Shown here one piece after another: positions 8,738-17,102 of a stretch of 64,000 nt of DNA. Location of the stretch: assembly GCA_029210125.1 (NCBI GenBank), contig JARGPR010000006.1:124001-188000 (forward strand), written 5' to 3'. The position numbers and the translations under genes are program-made. Under the pieces are notes generated by a model that did not search any database, was not told the DNA's origin, and saw only the letters and a program-made list of their open reading frames with translations. The stretch's first letter is position 1; every line of letters starts with the position of its first letter. This stretch comes from Pseudomonadales bacterium (GTDB taxonomy: Bacteria; Pseudomonadota; Gammaproteobacteria; Pseudomonadales; JAHRWD01).

Positions 8738-9559
8738 ATGTTAGATGATTTTGATTTAAGCGTTTATATAGATACTTATGCGATCCCCTGGGCTATCAAT
8801 ATTGCTTTGGCGATAGTGGTTTTTGTCGTCGGCCGAATAGTTGCTGGCATGGTGGTTCGTGGGGTAAGCAAGGTACTCAAAAAATCTAACATGGATGAGA
8901 TGCTCATTGACTTTCTAGCATCCATTCTCGGTGCCTTGTTGACACTGGTCGTAGTCATTGTCGCGCTTAACCAGTTGGGCGTAGACACCACATCATTTAT
9001 TGCGCTGATTGGTGCGGCAGGTTTGGCTATTGGGTTATCGTTACAGGGGTCTCTGCAGAACTTCGCTGCGGGCGTCATGCTAATTATATTCAAGCCTTTT
9101 AAAGTCGGTGACTTTGTAGAGGCAGCGGGTGTTTCTGGAGTGGTTGAAAATATCAGCATTTTTAATTCAATATTTAGGACCGGTGATAACCGTGAAGTGA
9201 TCATTCCAAATGGGGCTATTTATGATGGCGTAATCGTCAATTATTCTGCAAAGGATACGCGCCGTGTGGATATGGTTTTTGGTATTGGTTATGACGATGA
9301 CCTTAAGAAGGCAAAGCAAACTTTAAATGAAATCATCAGCGCTGATGAGCGTATTTTGAAGGAACCTGCTCCGGTAATCGCTGTATCCGAGCTAGCAGAT
9401 AGCAGCGTGAATTTTGTGGTGAGGCCATGGGTCAATAGTGCCGACTATTGGGGGGTGATGTTTGATATTACCGAACAGGTTAAACTTACTTTTGACCAGC
9501 AGGGTATCTCAATACCTTATCCGCAAATGGATATTCACATGAACCAGGCTAACGCTTGA
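8738..9559 (+). CDS. mscS: Small-conductance mechanosensitive channel MscS
   Basis: A 273-residue MscS, close to the 286 residues of the E. coli channel. Three membrane helices are visible (about residues 16-38, 58-80 and 85-112). The pore helix is Gly/Ala-rich (GAAGLAIGLSLQGSLQNFAAG), followed by the beta domain (KVGDFVEAAGVSGVVENI...VIIPNGAI) and the alpha/beta C-terminal domain ending PYPQMDIHM. It releases solutes on hypo-osmotic shock. Start supported by a TAGGAGATTGAT ribosome binding site. A decayed, different MscS-type gene lies at 25723-26508. The DUF481 gene follows 57 bases downstream. Confidence 0.93.
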   Translation: MLDDFDLSVYIDTYAIPWAINIALAIVVFVVGRIVAGMVVRGVSKVLKKSNMDEMLIDFLASILGALLTLVVVIVALNQLGVDTTSFIALIGAAGLAIGLSLQGSLQNFAAGVMLIIFKPFKVGDFVEAAGVSGVVENISIFNSIFRTGDNREVIIPNGAIYDGVIVNYSAKDTRRVDMVFGIGYDDDLKKAKQTLNEIISADERILKEPAPVIAVSELADSSVNFVVRPWVNSADYWGVMFDITEQVKLTFDQQGISIPYPQMDIHMNQANA

Positions 9560-9616
9560 ATAAATAAACCCCGCTATTCATATAGTGATATTTTAAATTT
9601 TTACTGGAGTGCATAA

Positions 9617-10333
9617 GTGAACAAAACAATTGGATTAGTTGCGTTATCGTCGCTATTCGCGATCAATACAGCTTTCGCTGAAGATCAAAAAAATACATGG
9701 AAAGGTAGTGCTGATGTTGGTTTTGTAATATCAAATGGTAATACCGATACTACATCAACGAACGCAAAGGTATCCGCCGTCAGAGAGGTTGAGAAGTGGC
9801 GTCACCATCTTGAATTTTCATCCTCTTCAAAATCTGACAACGACAATACCACTGCAGAAAAATATTTTGCCGAGGGCAAAATCGATCGTAAGTTTAAAGA
9901 GAGCTATTATGTTTTTGCTTTGATTAATTACGAGAAAGACAGGTTCAGCGGCTACGATCACCAGGCGGTTCTTTCAGCGGGTGCTGGTCGTCGTGCCTTT
10001 GAAAATGCAAACATGACCCTGGACGCAGAGCTAGGCATTGGTTTTAGGTTTAATGAAACCGATGCAGGTGTGACGGATGAAGAGCCTATTCTTCGTGTTG
10101 CTGCGGATTTTAACTGGGATATTTCTGATACCTCTGATTTCCGGCAAACCTTAAGTGTTGAGGGTGGAGACGAAACGACGATCACTAAATCGCTCACCTC
10201 ATTAACTGCAAAAATAAATGATAACGGGTTATCGATGAAGGCTTCCTTCGAAGTCAAGCACACCAGTGAAGTGCCTGTTGGTAAGAAACGGACCGATACC
10301 ACCACTACACTGGGTCTGAATTACGCTTTTTAA
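9617..10333 (+). CDS. DUF481 outer-membrane protein (YdiY-like)
   Basis: A 238-residue exported protein starting at GTG 9617, with CTGGAG upstream. Signal peptide at about residues 1-21 (ending AFAED). The mature part has the DUF481 opening WKGSADVGFVISNGNTDTTS, then alternating amphipathic beta strands and a C-terminal aromatic residue (GLNYAF), indicating an outer-membrane barrel. YdiY-like proteins have been linked to salt or acid stress, but their role is unproven. It follows mscS by 57 bases, which is suggestive for an osmotic role. A strong terminator follows 29 bases after the stop. Confidence 0.85.
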   Translation: MNKTIGLVALSSLFAINTAFAEDQKNTWKGSADVGFVISNGNTDTTSTNAKVSAVREVEKWRHHLEFSSSSKSDNDNTTAEKYFAEGKIDRKFKESYYVFALINYEKDRFSGYDHQAVLSAGAGRRAFENANMTLDAELGIGFRFNETDAGVTDEEPILRVAADFNWDISDTSDFRQTLSVEGGDETTITKSLTSLTAKINDNGLSMKASFEVKHTSEVPVGKKRTDTTTTLGLNYAF

Positions 10334-10362
10334 TCCAGGTTTTGTATCGATGTTCTGAAATT

Positions 10363-10403
10363 AAAAAAGGGTTGGTCTGAAATTCAGATCAACCCTTTTT
10401 TTT
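10363..10403. terminator. Bidirectional intrinsic terminator
   Basis: A long near-perfect stem (AAAAAAGGGTTGGTCTGA pairing with TCAGATCAACCCTTTTTT) is flanked by an A-run and a T-run. It serves the DUF481 gene on the plus strand and the small basic-protein gene converging from the minus strand. Confidence 0.92.
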
Positions 10404-10419
10404 AGGGGCTTTGGTTTGA

Positions 10420-10743
10420 CTAAATTTTGAAGTCAATCGATCCACCTACTTTTGAGTCACTCGTCTCTCTTGGTTGTTGATGTACCGAGTTTCGTCGTCT
10501 TTCTCGGGGCCCTTGGCGTCTTACCGTTGCATCAGAGCGCGTTTTTGTTTTTAGCAATCGCCTCTCCGCTCGGTTGGATCGCCTATCCGGTGATCGCCGT
10601 CGATCAACCCGTTTTTTCCCATCTGTAGTTGTGAAAAAACGGGTTGGCTCCGTCTTATTCACTTTGTCCACCTTTCGTTCGGTGACCGGTCGATTGTTGT
10701 CGACCGGTTTATGGCTGCCTGTGCCTGGAAGGTTATATGTCAT
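10420..10743 (-). CDS. Small highly basic hypothetical protein
   Basis: A 107-residue, strongly basic protein. The central part (about residues 43-85) is dense in Arg/Lys with repeated RR and RRR clusters such as RVDRRRSPDRRSNRAERR and GPRERRRN. The ends are polar and look disordered. No domain is recognised. The composition suggests nucleic-acid or ribosome binding, which is inference only. Support for it being real: a codon-like frame, convergence on a shared terminator, and no better frame on either strand. The ribosome binding site is weak. Confidence 0.5.
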   Translation of the reverse strand: MTYNLPGTGSHKPVDNNRPVTERKVDKVNKTEPTRFFTTTDGKKRVDRRRSPDRRSNRAERRLLKTKTRSDATVRRQGPRERRRNSVHQQPRETSDSKVGGSIDFKI

Positions 10744-10810
10744 ATCAAGAGGTTTTTAGTTGGACATTATGTTTGTGGCTCTAGCTTCGCTTATTTTTAA
10801 TCGTCATTTG

Positions 10811-10864
10811 GCGGCCACTAATCGGCCGCAGGATATTGCCACTGGACAAACTAATTCTTATGCT
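10811..10864 (+). promoter_or_regulatory. Candidate promoter and operator before CoA-transferase pair
   Basis: A perfect inverted repeat, GCGGCC-7-GGCCGC (10811-10829), sits directly upstream of a sigma-70-like promoter: TTGCCA (10836-10841), 17-base spacer, TATGCT (10859-10864). The position fits an operator-controlled promoter for the CoA-transferase gene starting at 10917. No regulator gene is adjacent, so the binding protein is unknown. Confidence 0.4.
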
Positions 10865-10916
10865 GGAGGATACCATCTGAATAATAATAATTAAAATTTA
10901 TGGAGGGTTACCTCAA

Positions 10917-12200
10917 ATGAATGCGCAATCTGACGCAGCTTCATACGGTACACCAGGAGCTTTAGCTCCCTACAGGATTCTTGATCTAACCGACCATAGA
11001 GGTTGGCTAGCGGGTAAAATGCTTGGGGATCTAGGCGCTGAAATTATAAAAATTGAGCCAGTTGATGGTGACCCGGGTCGGCACCGGGGGCCCTTTTTTA
11101 AGGAAAAAGCAGATGCTGACCACAGCCTCAAGTGGTGGTTCTTTAATCAGGGTAAGCAAGGGATAAGCCTAAACCTCGACTCCGAGGAAGGCAAAGCCCT
11201 ATTCAAAAAACTGGTGGCTGAAGCGGATGCCGTGATTGAATCCTTTGATGCCGGTTGGATGGATTCAATAGGCTTGGGTTACAAAACCCTTGAAGCGATT
11301 AATCCAAAAATCGTGATGACATCCATCACAGCGTTTGGCCAGGGAGGCCCCCACGCTGGATTTAAGGGCCCTGACCTTATCCTTGCCGCACTTTGTGGAA
11401 CCATGTATTTATGTGGTGACCCTGAGCGGCCGCCAGTGCGAATTTCAGTTCCACAGGGTTATATGCACGGTGCTGCGGAGGGTGCGGTGAGTACCATAAT
11501 GGGGCTCTATCATGCTCGCTCTACCGGTATTGGTCAGCATGCCGATGTATCTTCTCAGCTAGCCTACAGTCGCGCTTTAATGAACGCGACACCATTTCCA
11601 AAGCTCGAAAACCGAAGCCTGCAGCGAACCGGCATCTGGACTGAGTCCGTTGGGTCATTTCGTCGAGTAATTTATCCCGCAAAAGATGGTTTTATTACAA
11701 TGATGATCAATGGAGGTCTGCTTGGCGGCAAATCGATTGAGGCTATCTTTGAGTGGGCGGGGGAAACCGTTGAAGTACCTGAGAAGCTGTTAAATACAGA
11801 CTGGCAAGGACTTGATGCGGCAGCGATTATTCAAGATCCAGCGAAGGGGTTGTTGTTTACTGAACTTTCAGAATGGTTGATGGATTTTTATCCTAATTTC
11901 GATAAAGAAACTATATACGCTGAAGCACTTAAACGCCGAATCCTGCTGGCACCAGTTAGTACCATTGCGGATATATGCGAGGATGAGCAACTCGTCGCGC
12001 GAGAATATTTTGTCGATGTTGCGCATGAAGATGACGATGCTGTGACCTACCCTGGGCCATGGGCAAAAATGTCGGAAACCGCCGTTCATGTGGGCGCACG
12101 AGCACCCCATGTGGGAGAGCACAATCGAGCCATATTCGTTGATAAGATGGGTGTGAGCGAGGTCGAATTTAAGCGGCTGGTTGAAGCACGAGTCATTTAG
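10917..12200 (+). CDS. Class III CoA-transferase (CaiB/BaiF), probably non-catalytic subunit
   Basis: A 427-residue CaiB/BaiF family protein with the N-terminal fold (YRILDLTDHRGWLAGKMLGDLGAEIIKIEP, residues 19-48), the NQGKQGISLNL segment (77-87), and the central TGIGQHADVS motif (203-212). Where the family has its catalytic Asp, 21 residues before the TGxGQ threonine, this protein has Tyr182. The next gene keeps the Asp, so the two probably form a heteromeric CoA-transferase like benzylsuccinate CoA-transferase BbsEF, with this as the structural subunit. The start has a good GGAGGG site. The first of two adjacent genes; substrate unknown. Confidence 0.82.
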   Translation: MNAQSDAASYGTPGALAPYRILDLTDHRGWLAGKMLGDLGAEIIKIEPVDGDPGRHRGPFFKEKADADHSLKWWFFNQGKQGISLNLDSEEGKALFKKLVAEADAVIESFDAGWMDSIGLGYKTLEAINPKIVMTSITAFGQGGPHAGFKGPDLILAALCGTMYLCGDPERPPVRISVPQGYMHGAAEGAVSTIMGLYHARSTGIGQHADVSSQLAYSRALMNATPFPKLENRSLQRTGIWTESVGSFRRVIYPAKDGFITMMINGGLLGGKSIEAIFEWAGETVEVPEKLLNTDWQGLDAAAIIQDPAKGLLFTELSEWLMDFYPNFDKETIYAEALKRRILLAPVSTIADICEDEQLVAREYFVDVAHEDDDAVTYPGPWAKMSETAVHVGARAPHVGEHNRAIFVDKMGVSEVEFKRLVEARVI

Positions 12201-12251
12201 AGCCGGTAATTTCTTCGTAGGGAATAATAATAAAAAAGGTTGGATAGAATA

Positions 12252-13481
12252 ATGGCGGATCTGATTTTTGAAGGTTTAAAGGTTTGGGATATGTCCTGGG
12301 TAGGTGTCGGGCCATTGACGGCTCGATATCTGGCGGATAATGGTGCGACAGTCGTTCGTATGGACTCAAGCAAACGAGTTGACATTTTGCGTATTTCACC
12401 ACCTTTTCAAGATGGGAAACCGGGTTTCAATAACTCAATGTTTTATGGCGATTTTAACTGTTCCAAATTAGGTCTCGGTCTTGATATGGCGACCGAGGAA
12501 GCTCGTGAAGTTGCTAGAGAAATGGCGCAGTGGGCCGACGTTATACTTGAAAGTTTTACACCCGGAAACATGGCTAAATGGGGGCTTTCCTACGCGGATG
12601 TCTCCAAAGATAATCCGGGTGTGGTAATGCTATCGACCTGTATGCAGGGTCAGACCGGACCGCGTGCGCATTATCCTGGCTTTGGTAACCTGATGGCATC
12701 CAATTCTGGTTACTACGAAATCACCGGTTGGCCGGATGCAGAGCCGGTACCCGTTTATGGTGCCTACACGGATTTTATCGCTCACCGCTTTACCACCACT
12801 GCGTTAATCGCAGCTCTGGATCACAAAGCAAGAACCGGTCGGGGGCAGTACATTGATATTTCTCAATTCGAAGCGGCGGTTCAATACTTTGGCCCTGAGG
12901 TCTTGGATTACTCGGTGAACGGCAATACTTCCACGCGTGCTGGCAACTCCGACCCAGTAGCAGCCCCCCATGCAGCATACCCCTGTGTAGGTGAAGATCG
13001 ATGGATTGCAATTGCAATTGAATCGGATTATGAATGGCGAGTTTTCAAAGAAAAGATGGGTAACCCTGCTTGGGCGGAAGATGCTAAATTCGCAACTCTG
13101 TCGTCAAGAAAAGAAAATGAAGATGAATTAAATCAACAGGTTGCGGAGTGGACCTCTGGCTGGAATAACAAAGAGCTTCAGTACTTCCTGCAGCCAGATA
13201 TTGCGGCGGGTGCGGTGCAAGATCAATTCGATCTGTATGAAGACGCCCAGACTTTATACCGAGGTTACTTTGTTGATCTGGAGCATAGTGAAATGGGCAA
13301 GGTGCCCTATAACGGAACCCAGACGCTATTCTCAAAAACGCCCACGACTTTGAGTAAAGCTTCGCCCTGCGTCGGGGAGGATAGTCGGCAAGTGCTTAGG
13401 GACTGTCTTGGATTTACGGATCAAAAAATCGATACGCTGGTGGCATCGGGTGCAGTGGAAATCACAGGCCCGAATGCGTGA
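12252..13481 (+). CDS. Class III CoA-transferase (CaiB/BaiF), catalytic subunit
   Basis: A CaiB/BaiF CoA-transferase of 409 residues from ATG 12252, preferred over the in-frame TTG at 12240. The putative catalytic Asp is Asp174 in GAYTDFIA, 21 residues before TGRGQYIDIS. Such enzymes move CoA between carboxylic acids through an aspartyl-CoA intermediate. It follows the Asp-less paralogue by 51 bases in the same direction, so a heteromeric enzyme is likely. Family members act on carnitine, benzylsuccinate, itaconate, mesaconate and steroid side-chain acids, and the sequence alone does not choose among these. A strong terminator follows at 13517. Confidence 0.85.
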   Translation: MADLIFEGLKVWDMSWVGVGPLTARYLADNGATVVRMDSSKRVDILRISPPFQDGKPGFNNSMFYGDFNCSKLGLGLDMATEEAREVAREMAQWADVILESFTPGNMAKWGLSYADVSKDNPGVVMLSTCMQGQTGPRAHYPGFGNLMASNSGYYEITGWPDAEPVPVYGAYTDFIAHRFTTTALIAALDHKARTGRGQYIDISQFEAAVQYFGPEVLDYSVNGNTSTRAGNSDPVAAPHAAYPCVGEDRWIAIAIESDYEWRVFKEKMGNPAWAEDAKFATLSSRKENEDELNQQVAEWTSGWNNKELQYFLQPDIAAGAVQDQFDLYEDAQTLYRGYFVDLEHSEMGKVPYNGTQTLFSKTPTTLSKASPCVGEDSRQVLRDCLGFTDQKIDTLVASGAVEITGPNA

Positions 13482-13516
13482 TTTAACTAGATCAAGTAAT
13501 CCATTGTATTAGAAAT

Positions 13517-13553
13517 AAAAGGCCCTGATAGCTTAAAATTATCAGGGCCTTTT
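13517..13553. terminator. Bidirectional intrinsic terminator
   Basis: A perfect 14-bp stem (AAAAGGCCCTGATA with TATCAGGGCCTTTT) around a 9-base loop, with an A-run on one side and a T-run on the other. It ends the CoA-transferase pair on the plus strand and the converging DAHP synthase gene on the minus strand. Confidence 0.95.
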
Positions 13554-13595
13554 TACCGGCCGTAATTCGAGTAAAACCGAATCAGGTATCAGTCT

Positions 13596-14678
13596 TTATA
13601 TCCGTCCTGGTAATACTTCTTTAACTTTATCTCTTAAATCGCGCAGGGATTTTTCAGTCATCGGCCAGTCGATACAGGCATCGGTGACAGAGACGCCATA
13701 CTCCATTTTAGCGGGGTCAGAAGAGAGTTTTTGATTACCAAAGCCGATATTGCTTTCGATCATGATGCCAACAATAGACTGATTTCCTTCAGCTATCTGG
13801 TTTGCAATGTTCTCAACAACCAGTGGTTGAAGAGCTGCATCTTTATTTGAGTTGGCATGACTGCAATCTACCATGATGTTTTTCGGAAGACCCTCATCCT
13901 CAAGGCGTTGTTCGCATACAGCGATGCTTACCGAATCGTAGTTGGGTTTGCCACCGCCACCTCGCAATACAATATGACTGTAGGCATTACCTTTAGTGCG
14001 GATCACCGCAACTTGACCTTGTCGGTTAATACCGAGAAAGCTGTGGGGGTGCGATACGGATTGCAATGCATTGATAGCAACGCTTAGGCCGCCATCGGTA
14101 CCGTTCTTGAAGCCGATTGAAACTGACAAGCCGCTAGACATCTCGCGGTGGGTTTGCGATTCGGTTGTGCGTGCACCAATTGCAGACCAGGAAATCAGAT
14201 CCTGAATATATTGCGGGCTGATAGGATCCAATGCCTCGGTTGCGGTGGGTAGCCCAATCTCAGCCAGTTCAATCAATAGCTTTCGACCGATATGCAATCC
14301 TTCCTCAATCTGAAATGAGTCATCCATATATGGGTCATTGATTAAACCTTTCCAGCCGACGGTTGTACGGGGTTTTTCAAAATAGACCCGCATAACAATA
14401 TAAAGAGAGTCGCTCACTTCATCTGCTAGTGCTTTGAGGCGTAATGCGTAATCCCGTGCTGCATCAATATCGTGAATCGAACAGGGCCCCACAACGACTA
14501 TGAGTCGATGATCCTTGCCATCAAGAATATTACGTATGGTTTCACGGCCATCTATTATCGTTTTTTTTGCGGCCTCTGATAGAGGCAATTCTTGTTTCAG
14601 CGCTTCCGGTGTAATGAGCACCTCCTGCGATGAAACGTTGATATTTTCAACTCGTGGATCTGGCATATCGACTCTCAA
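13596..14678 (-). CDS. aroG: 3-deoxy-7-phosphoheptulonate (DAHP) synthase, type I
   Basis: A 360-residue DAHP synthase of the E. coli AroF/G/H type, joining phosphoenolpyruvate and erythrose 4-phosphate at the entry to the shikimate pathway. VVVGPCSIHD holds the metal-binding Cys66. KPRTTVGWKGLINDPYMD, GTDGGLSVAINA and VDCSHANSNKD are the substrate and metal motifs. Length matches the family. An in-frame Met at residue 5 is an alternative start. Which aromatic amino acid inhibits it cannot be settled here, so the symbol denotes the family. It sits between two parts of the CoA-ester region on the opposite strand. Confidence 0.93.
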   Translation of the reverse strand: MRVDMPDPRVENINVSSQEVLITPEALKQELPLSEAAKKTIIDGRETIRNILDGKDHRLIVVVGPCSIHDIDAARDYALRLKALADEVSDSLYIVMRVYFEKPRTTVGWKGLINDPYMDDSFQIEEGLHIGRKLLIELAEIGLPTATEALDPISPQYIQDLISWSAIGARTTESQTHREMSSGLSVSIGFKNGTDGGLSVAINALQSVSHPHSFLGINRQGQVAVIRTKGNAYSHIVLRGGGGKPNYDSVSIAVCEQRLEDEGLPKNIMVDCSHANSNKDAALQPLVVENIANQIAEGNQSIVGIMIESNIGFGNQKLSSDPAKMEYGVSVTDACIDWPMTEKSLRDLRDKVKEVLPGRI

Positions 14679-14861
14679 AATAGTAAAGCTAAAATCATTA
14701 AATTCTGTAGAACAGAGTATTAAACGCTTTCATCGGTTATTGATCAATACACAGCGAGCAGATAACTCTGCAAATATATCAATTTGCTGCAAATTTAAAG
14801 GGTCGGGGGGGGATCTTTCGGTATAATCGTGGCCCCTAAATTGTTACTGATTGTGATCTTT

Positions 14862-15731
14862 ATGAAAGACTCTGCCGAAAACCCACTGGGCAAGCAGACT
14901 CAATACGACCAAGGGTACGACCCTACGCTGCTGTTTCCCATCTCGCGAACGGATAGTCGTTCGGTCTTTATGGAAAAGGGAGGCTCAGTTTTGCCCTTTG
15001 CGGGTTATGATTTTTGGAATGCCTACGAGGTATCCTGGCTTAATAGAAAAGGCAAACCAGAAGTTGCCGTTGCGCAGTTTCGTTTTGAGATCGAAACCAG
15101 TTTTATCATCGAGTCCAAGTCTTTCAAGCTTTACCTTAATTCGCTAAATCAGGAATGCTTTGAATCAATAGAAGCACTGAAGAAGGTGATTGTTAATGAT
15201 CTCTCCGTTTGTGCTTCCTCGCCTGTGCACCTGGATCTGATTCCTGTTTCGAAATATACCCCAACCTGTTTTTCTAACCCTGTCGGATACTGTCTTGACC
15301 AGCTGGATATTTTTGTCGATCAATACCAGACCGATCCAACAATACTTACTACGGAACAGAACGAAGCTAATTCGGATGTCCTTCAAGGTAACGAGAGTCA
15401 AATTAGTGAAACTCTGTTCAGTCATCTGCTGCGCTCCAACTGCCCAATTACTGGCCAGCCTGATTGGGGCACCATTCAAATCTCTTACCAGGGCGAAAAA
15501 ATCGATCACGCCAGCCTGCTGCGTTACATTATTTCCTATCGTGTTCATTCCGGTTATCACGAACAGATTACCGAGCAGATTTTTACTGATCTGATTTCAC
15601 GCTGTAGGCCTAGTCAACTGACCGTGCAAACCTGGTTTGTGCGCAGGGGAGGGCTGGATATTAACTGCCTGCGAAGCACCGAAAAGCTAGCACCGTTCAG
15701 CGAATTACTTCCCAGTCTGAGTAGGCAGTAA
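14862..15731 (+). CDS. queF: NADPH-dependent preQ0 reductase QueF
   Basis: Reduces 7-cyano-7-deazaguanine to 7-aminomethyl-7-deazaguanine in queuosine tRNA modification. From ATG 14862 the protein is 289 residues, close to E. coli QueF (282); an in-frame GTG at 14829 is less likely. The QueF motif ESKSFKLYLNS binds NADPH. The catalytic Cys194 in SNCPITGQPDWG and Asp201 seven residues later match E. coli Cys190 and Asp197. This is the long two-domain (tunnel-fold duplicated) type. It is a lone gene between divergent aroG and the next CoA-ester cluster. Confidence 0.95.
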   Translation: MKDSAENPLGKQTQYDQGYDPTLLFPISRTDSRSVFMEKGGSVLPFAGYDFWNAYEVSWLNRKGKPEVAVAQFRFEIETSFIIESKSFKLYLNSLNQECFESIEALKKVIVNDLSVCASSPVHLDLIPVSKYTPTCFSNPVGYCLDQLDIFVDQYQTDPTILTTEQNEANSDVLQGNESQISETLFSHLLRSNCPITGQPDWGTIQISYQGEKIDHASLLRYIISYRVHSGYHEQITEQIFTDLISRCRPSQLTVQTWFVRRGGLDINCLRSTEKLAPFSELLPSLSRQ

Positions 15732-16073
15732 AATTGGTCGCTATTTTTTATTTCTTATCTGTGGGCAGCTGCAGCGCAATCTGATACTGCCAATCAATGA
15801 TTCGGCGGATAAAGAGAGCAGTTTTTGCGGATATCGCACGGGATCTTCTCCATATCATTTTGAATTCGCGCAACTAGAACTGATAGAAATACCAATAGAG
15901 TAAGATTTCATGATCGTACTGATGGCTGATCATTTCAATAATCCTTTATAGCCTTCTTCGGGCTTGAAACCTCAATTCTTATATACGCTCACGCTGCTTG
16001 CTAATAATCAGGAAAATGGTTTAGTCTTAAGACCGACCTGATTTAAAAACAATAATAATCAAAGGCGCAAATT
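15732..16073. other. Intergenic region before the MaoC/CoA-transferase cluster
   Basis: No gene is visible in these 342 bases. A perfect palindrome GTCTTAAGAC (16024-16033) lies 41 bases upstream of the first MaoC start and could be an operator. An AATAATAAT leader (16051-16059) follows it. No convincing sigma-70 promoter pair was found. Confidence 0.4.
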
Positions 16074-16589
16074 GTGACGGAACATGATTTTATGGAGCGA
16101 GCTGTGCTTGCTTCAAAGGGAAACCAATTCGAAGATTTTAGCGAAGGTCAGGTGTATGAACATCACTGGGGGCGTACCCTCACCGATGGTGACAGCACCT
16201 GGTTTTCTACTCAAACCCTGTCATTTAATCCTCTCTATTTTAATGAGCCCTACGCTCAATCTTTAGGCCACCCTAAAATGGTGGTAAACCCTATGTTGAT
16301 ATTCAACACAGCCTTTGGCCTGTCGGTTGAAGATCTGTCTGAAGGCGGCGGATTGTTCCTGGGTGTTGATGATTGCGAATTTCTGATTCCGATGCATGTG
16401 GGAGATACCATTGTCGCCCGCAGTACCGTCGCCAGTAAGCGGATATCAAAAAGTAACAAGACCGCAGGGATTGTCACCTGGATTACCGAAGGCTTTAACC
16501 AGCATGGTGAAAAAACCATTCAATTTAAGCGTACCAATTTTGTGCGTTTCCGCGACCCCGAAACGGCATTAGCGGGAGCACAATCATGA
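16074..16589 (+). CDS. MaoC-like (hotdog) dehydratase, subunit A of a split hydratase
   Basis: A 171-residue single hotdog-domain MaoC protein from GTG 16074 (alternative ATG 16092). It opens FEDFSEGQVYEHHWGRTLTDGD (19-40), and the late part (SNKTAGIVTWITEGFNQHGEKTIQFKRTNFVRFR) resembles mesaconyl-CoA hydratase. The (R)-hydratase motif Asp-x-Asn-Pro-Leu-His is replaced by Phe51-Asn-Pro-Leu-Tyr55, so the classical catalytic Asp and His are absent. The next gene overlaps by four bases (ATGA) and encodes a second hotdog protein. Together they match the length of two-domain mesaconyl-CoA hydratases, so a heterodimer acting on a dicarboxylyl-CoA is likely. Confidence 0.8.
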   Translation: MTEHDFMERAVLASKGNQFEDFSEGQVYEHHWGRTLTDGDSTWFSTQTLSFNPLYFNEPYAQSLGHPKMVVNPMLIFNTAFGLSVEDLSEGGGLFLGVDDCEFLIPMHVGDTIVARSTVASKRISKSNKTAGIVTWITEGFNQHGEKTIQFKRTNFVRFRDPETALAGAQS

Positions 16590-17038
16590 GCTTAACCGGA
16601 AGCAACAACTACTTTGAAGATTTCGAAATTGGCCACGTAATCCAGCACGCCCGTGGTAAAACCATGTGTGAGAACGACAACGTCGGCATTACCATGCAGG
16701 TATTAAATACCGCCGATGCTCATTACAACGAAGATCGTGTAAAGGATACCTTTGGCAAACGATTGCAGTTTGGCGGTGTAACGATATCGATGATTATCGG
16801 CATGAGTATGCAGGATACCGGCGAAAATGCGTTGCAAGAATTAGGCCTCGATAAAATCCGACTCAAAACCTCCGTCTTCCACGGCGATACACTTTATGCC
16901 TACAGCGAAATACTGGATAAAAAACCGGTTGATGATGTATCTGGAAAAGTGACCTTCAAACACTGGGGTATCAATCAGAAGAACGAGATCGTATTTGAGG
17001 GCGAAAGGCATGCCCTGATCAAACGAAGACCTACTTAG
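16586..17038 (+). CDS. MaoC-like (hotdog) dehydratase, subunit B of a split hydratase
   Basis: A 150-residue single hotdog-domain protein overlapping the previous stop as ATGA, implying translational coupling and equal output. It opens YFEDFEIGHVIQHARGKTM (9-27). The motif region reads Asn41-Thr-Ala-Asp-Ala-His46-Tyr-Asn, so a His is kept where the hydratase-2 His lies, but the partner Asp is Asn41. It probably completes the active site with subunit A. The reaction, by family and context, would be addition or removal of water on a mesaconyl-, itaconyl- or similar CoA ester. The exact substrate is inference. Confidence 0.8.
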   Translation: MSLTGSNNYFEDFEIGHVIQHARGKTMCENDNVGITMQVLNTADAHYNEDRVKDTFGKRLQFGGVTISMIIGMSMQDTGENALQELGLDKIRLKTSVFHGDTLYAYSEILDKKPVDDVSGKVTFKHWGINQKNEIVFEGERHALIKRRPT

Positions 17039-17102
17039 AAACTGTCTTTGCTTGCTGCAAATTGCATCGAGCTAATCTGGTCAACCCGCAAAGGAGATAG
17101 CA

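Noticed and set aside
8776-9204. Minus-strand frame of 142 codons
   Set aside because: Antisense to mscS; Thr/Ser/Ile-rich composition of the kind produced by the complement of a membrane-protein gene.
14829-14861. GTG start extending queF by eleven residues
   Set aside because: The added residues are hydrophobic and not conserved at QueF N-termini; ATG 14862 gives the normal family length.
15165-15560. Minus-strand frame of 131 codons
   Set aside because: Antisense to queF, whose catalytic residues are intact on the plus strand.
16024-16033. Palindrome GTCTTAAGAC as an operator
   Set aside because: Only ten bases are perfectly symmetric and the flanks do not extend the symmetry; such short palindromes occur by chance, so it is only mentioned in the intergenic entry.
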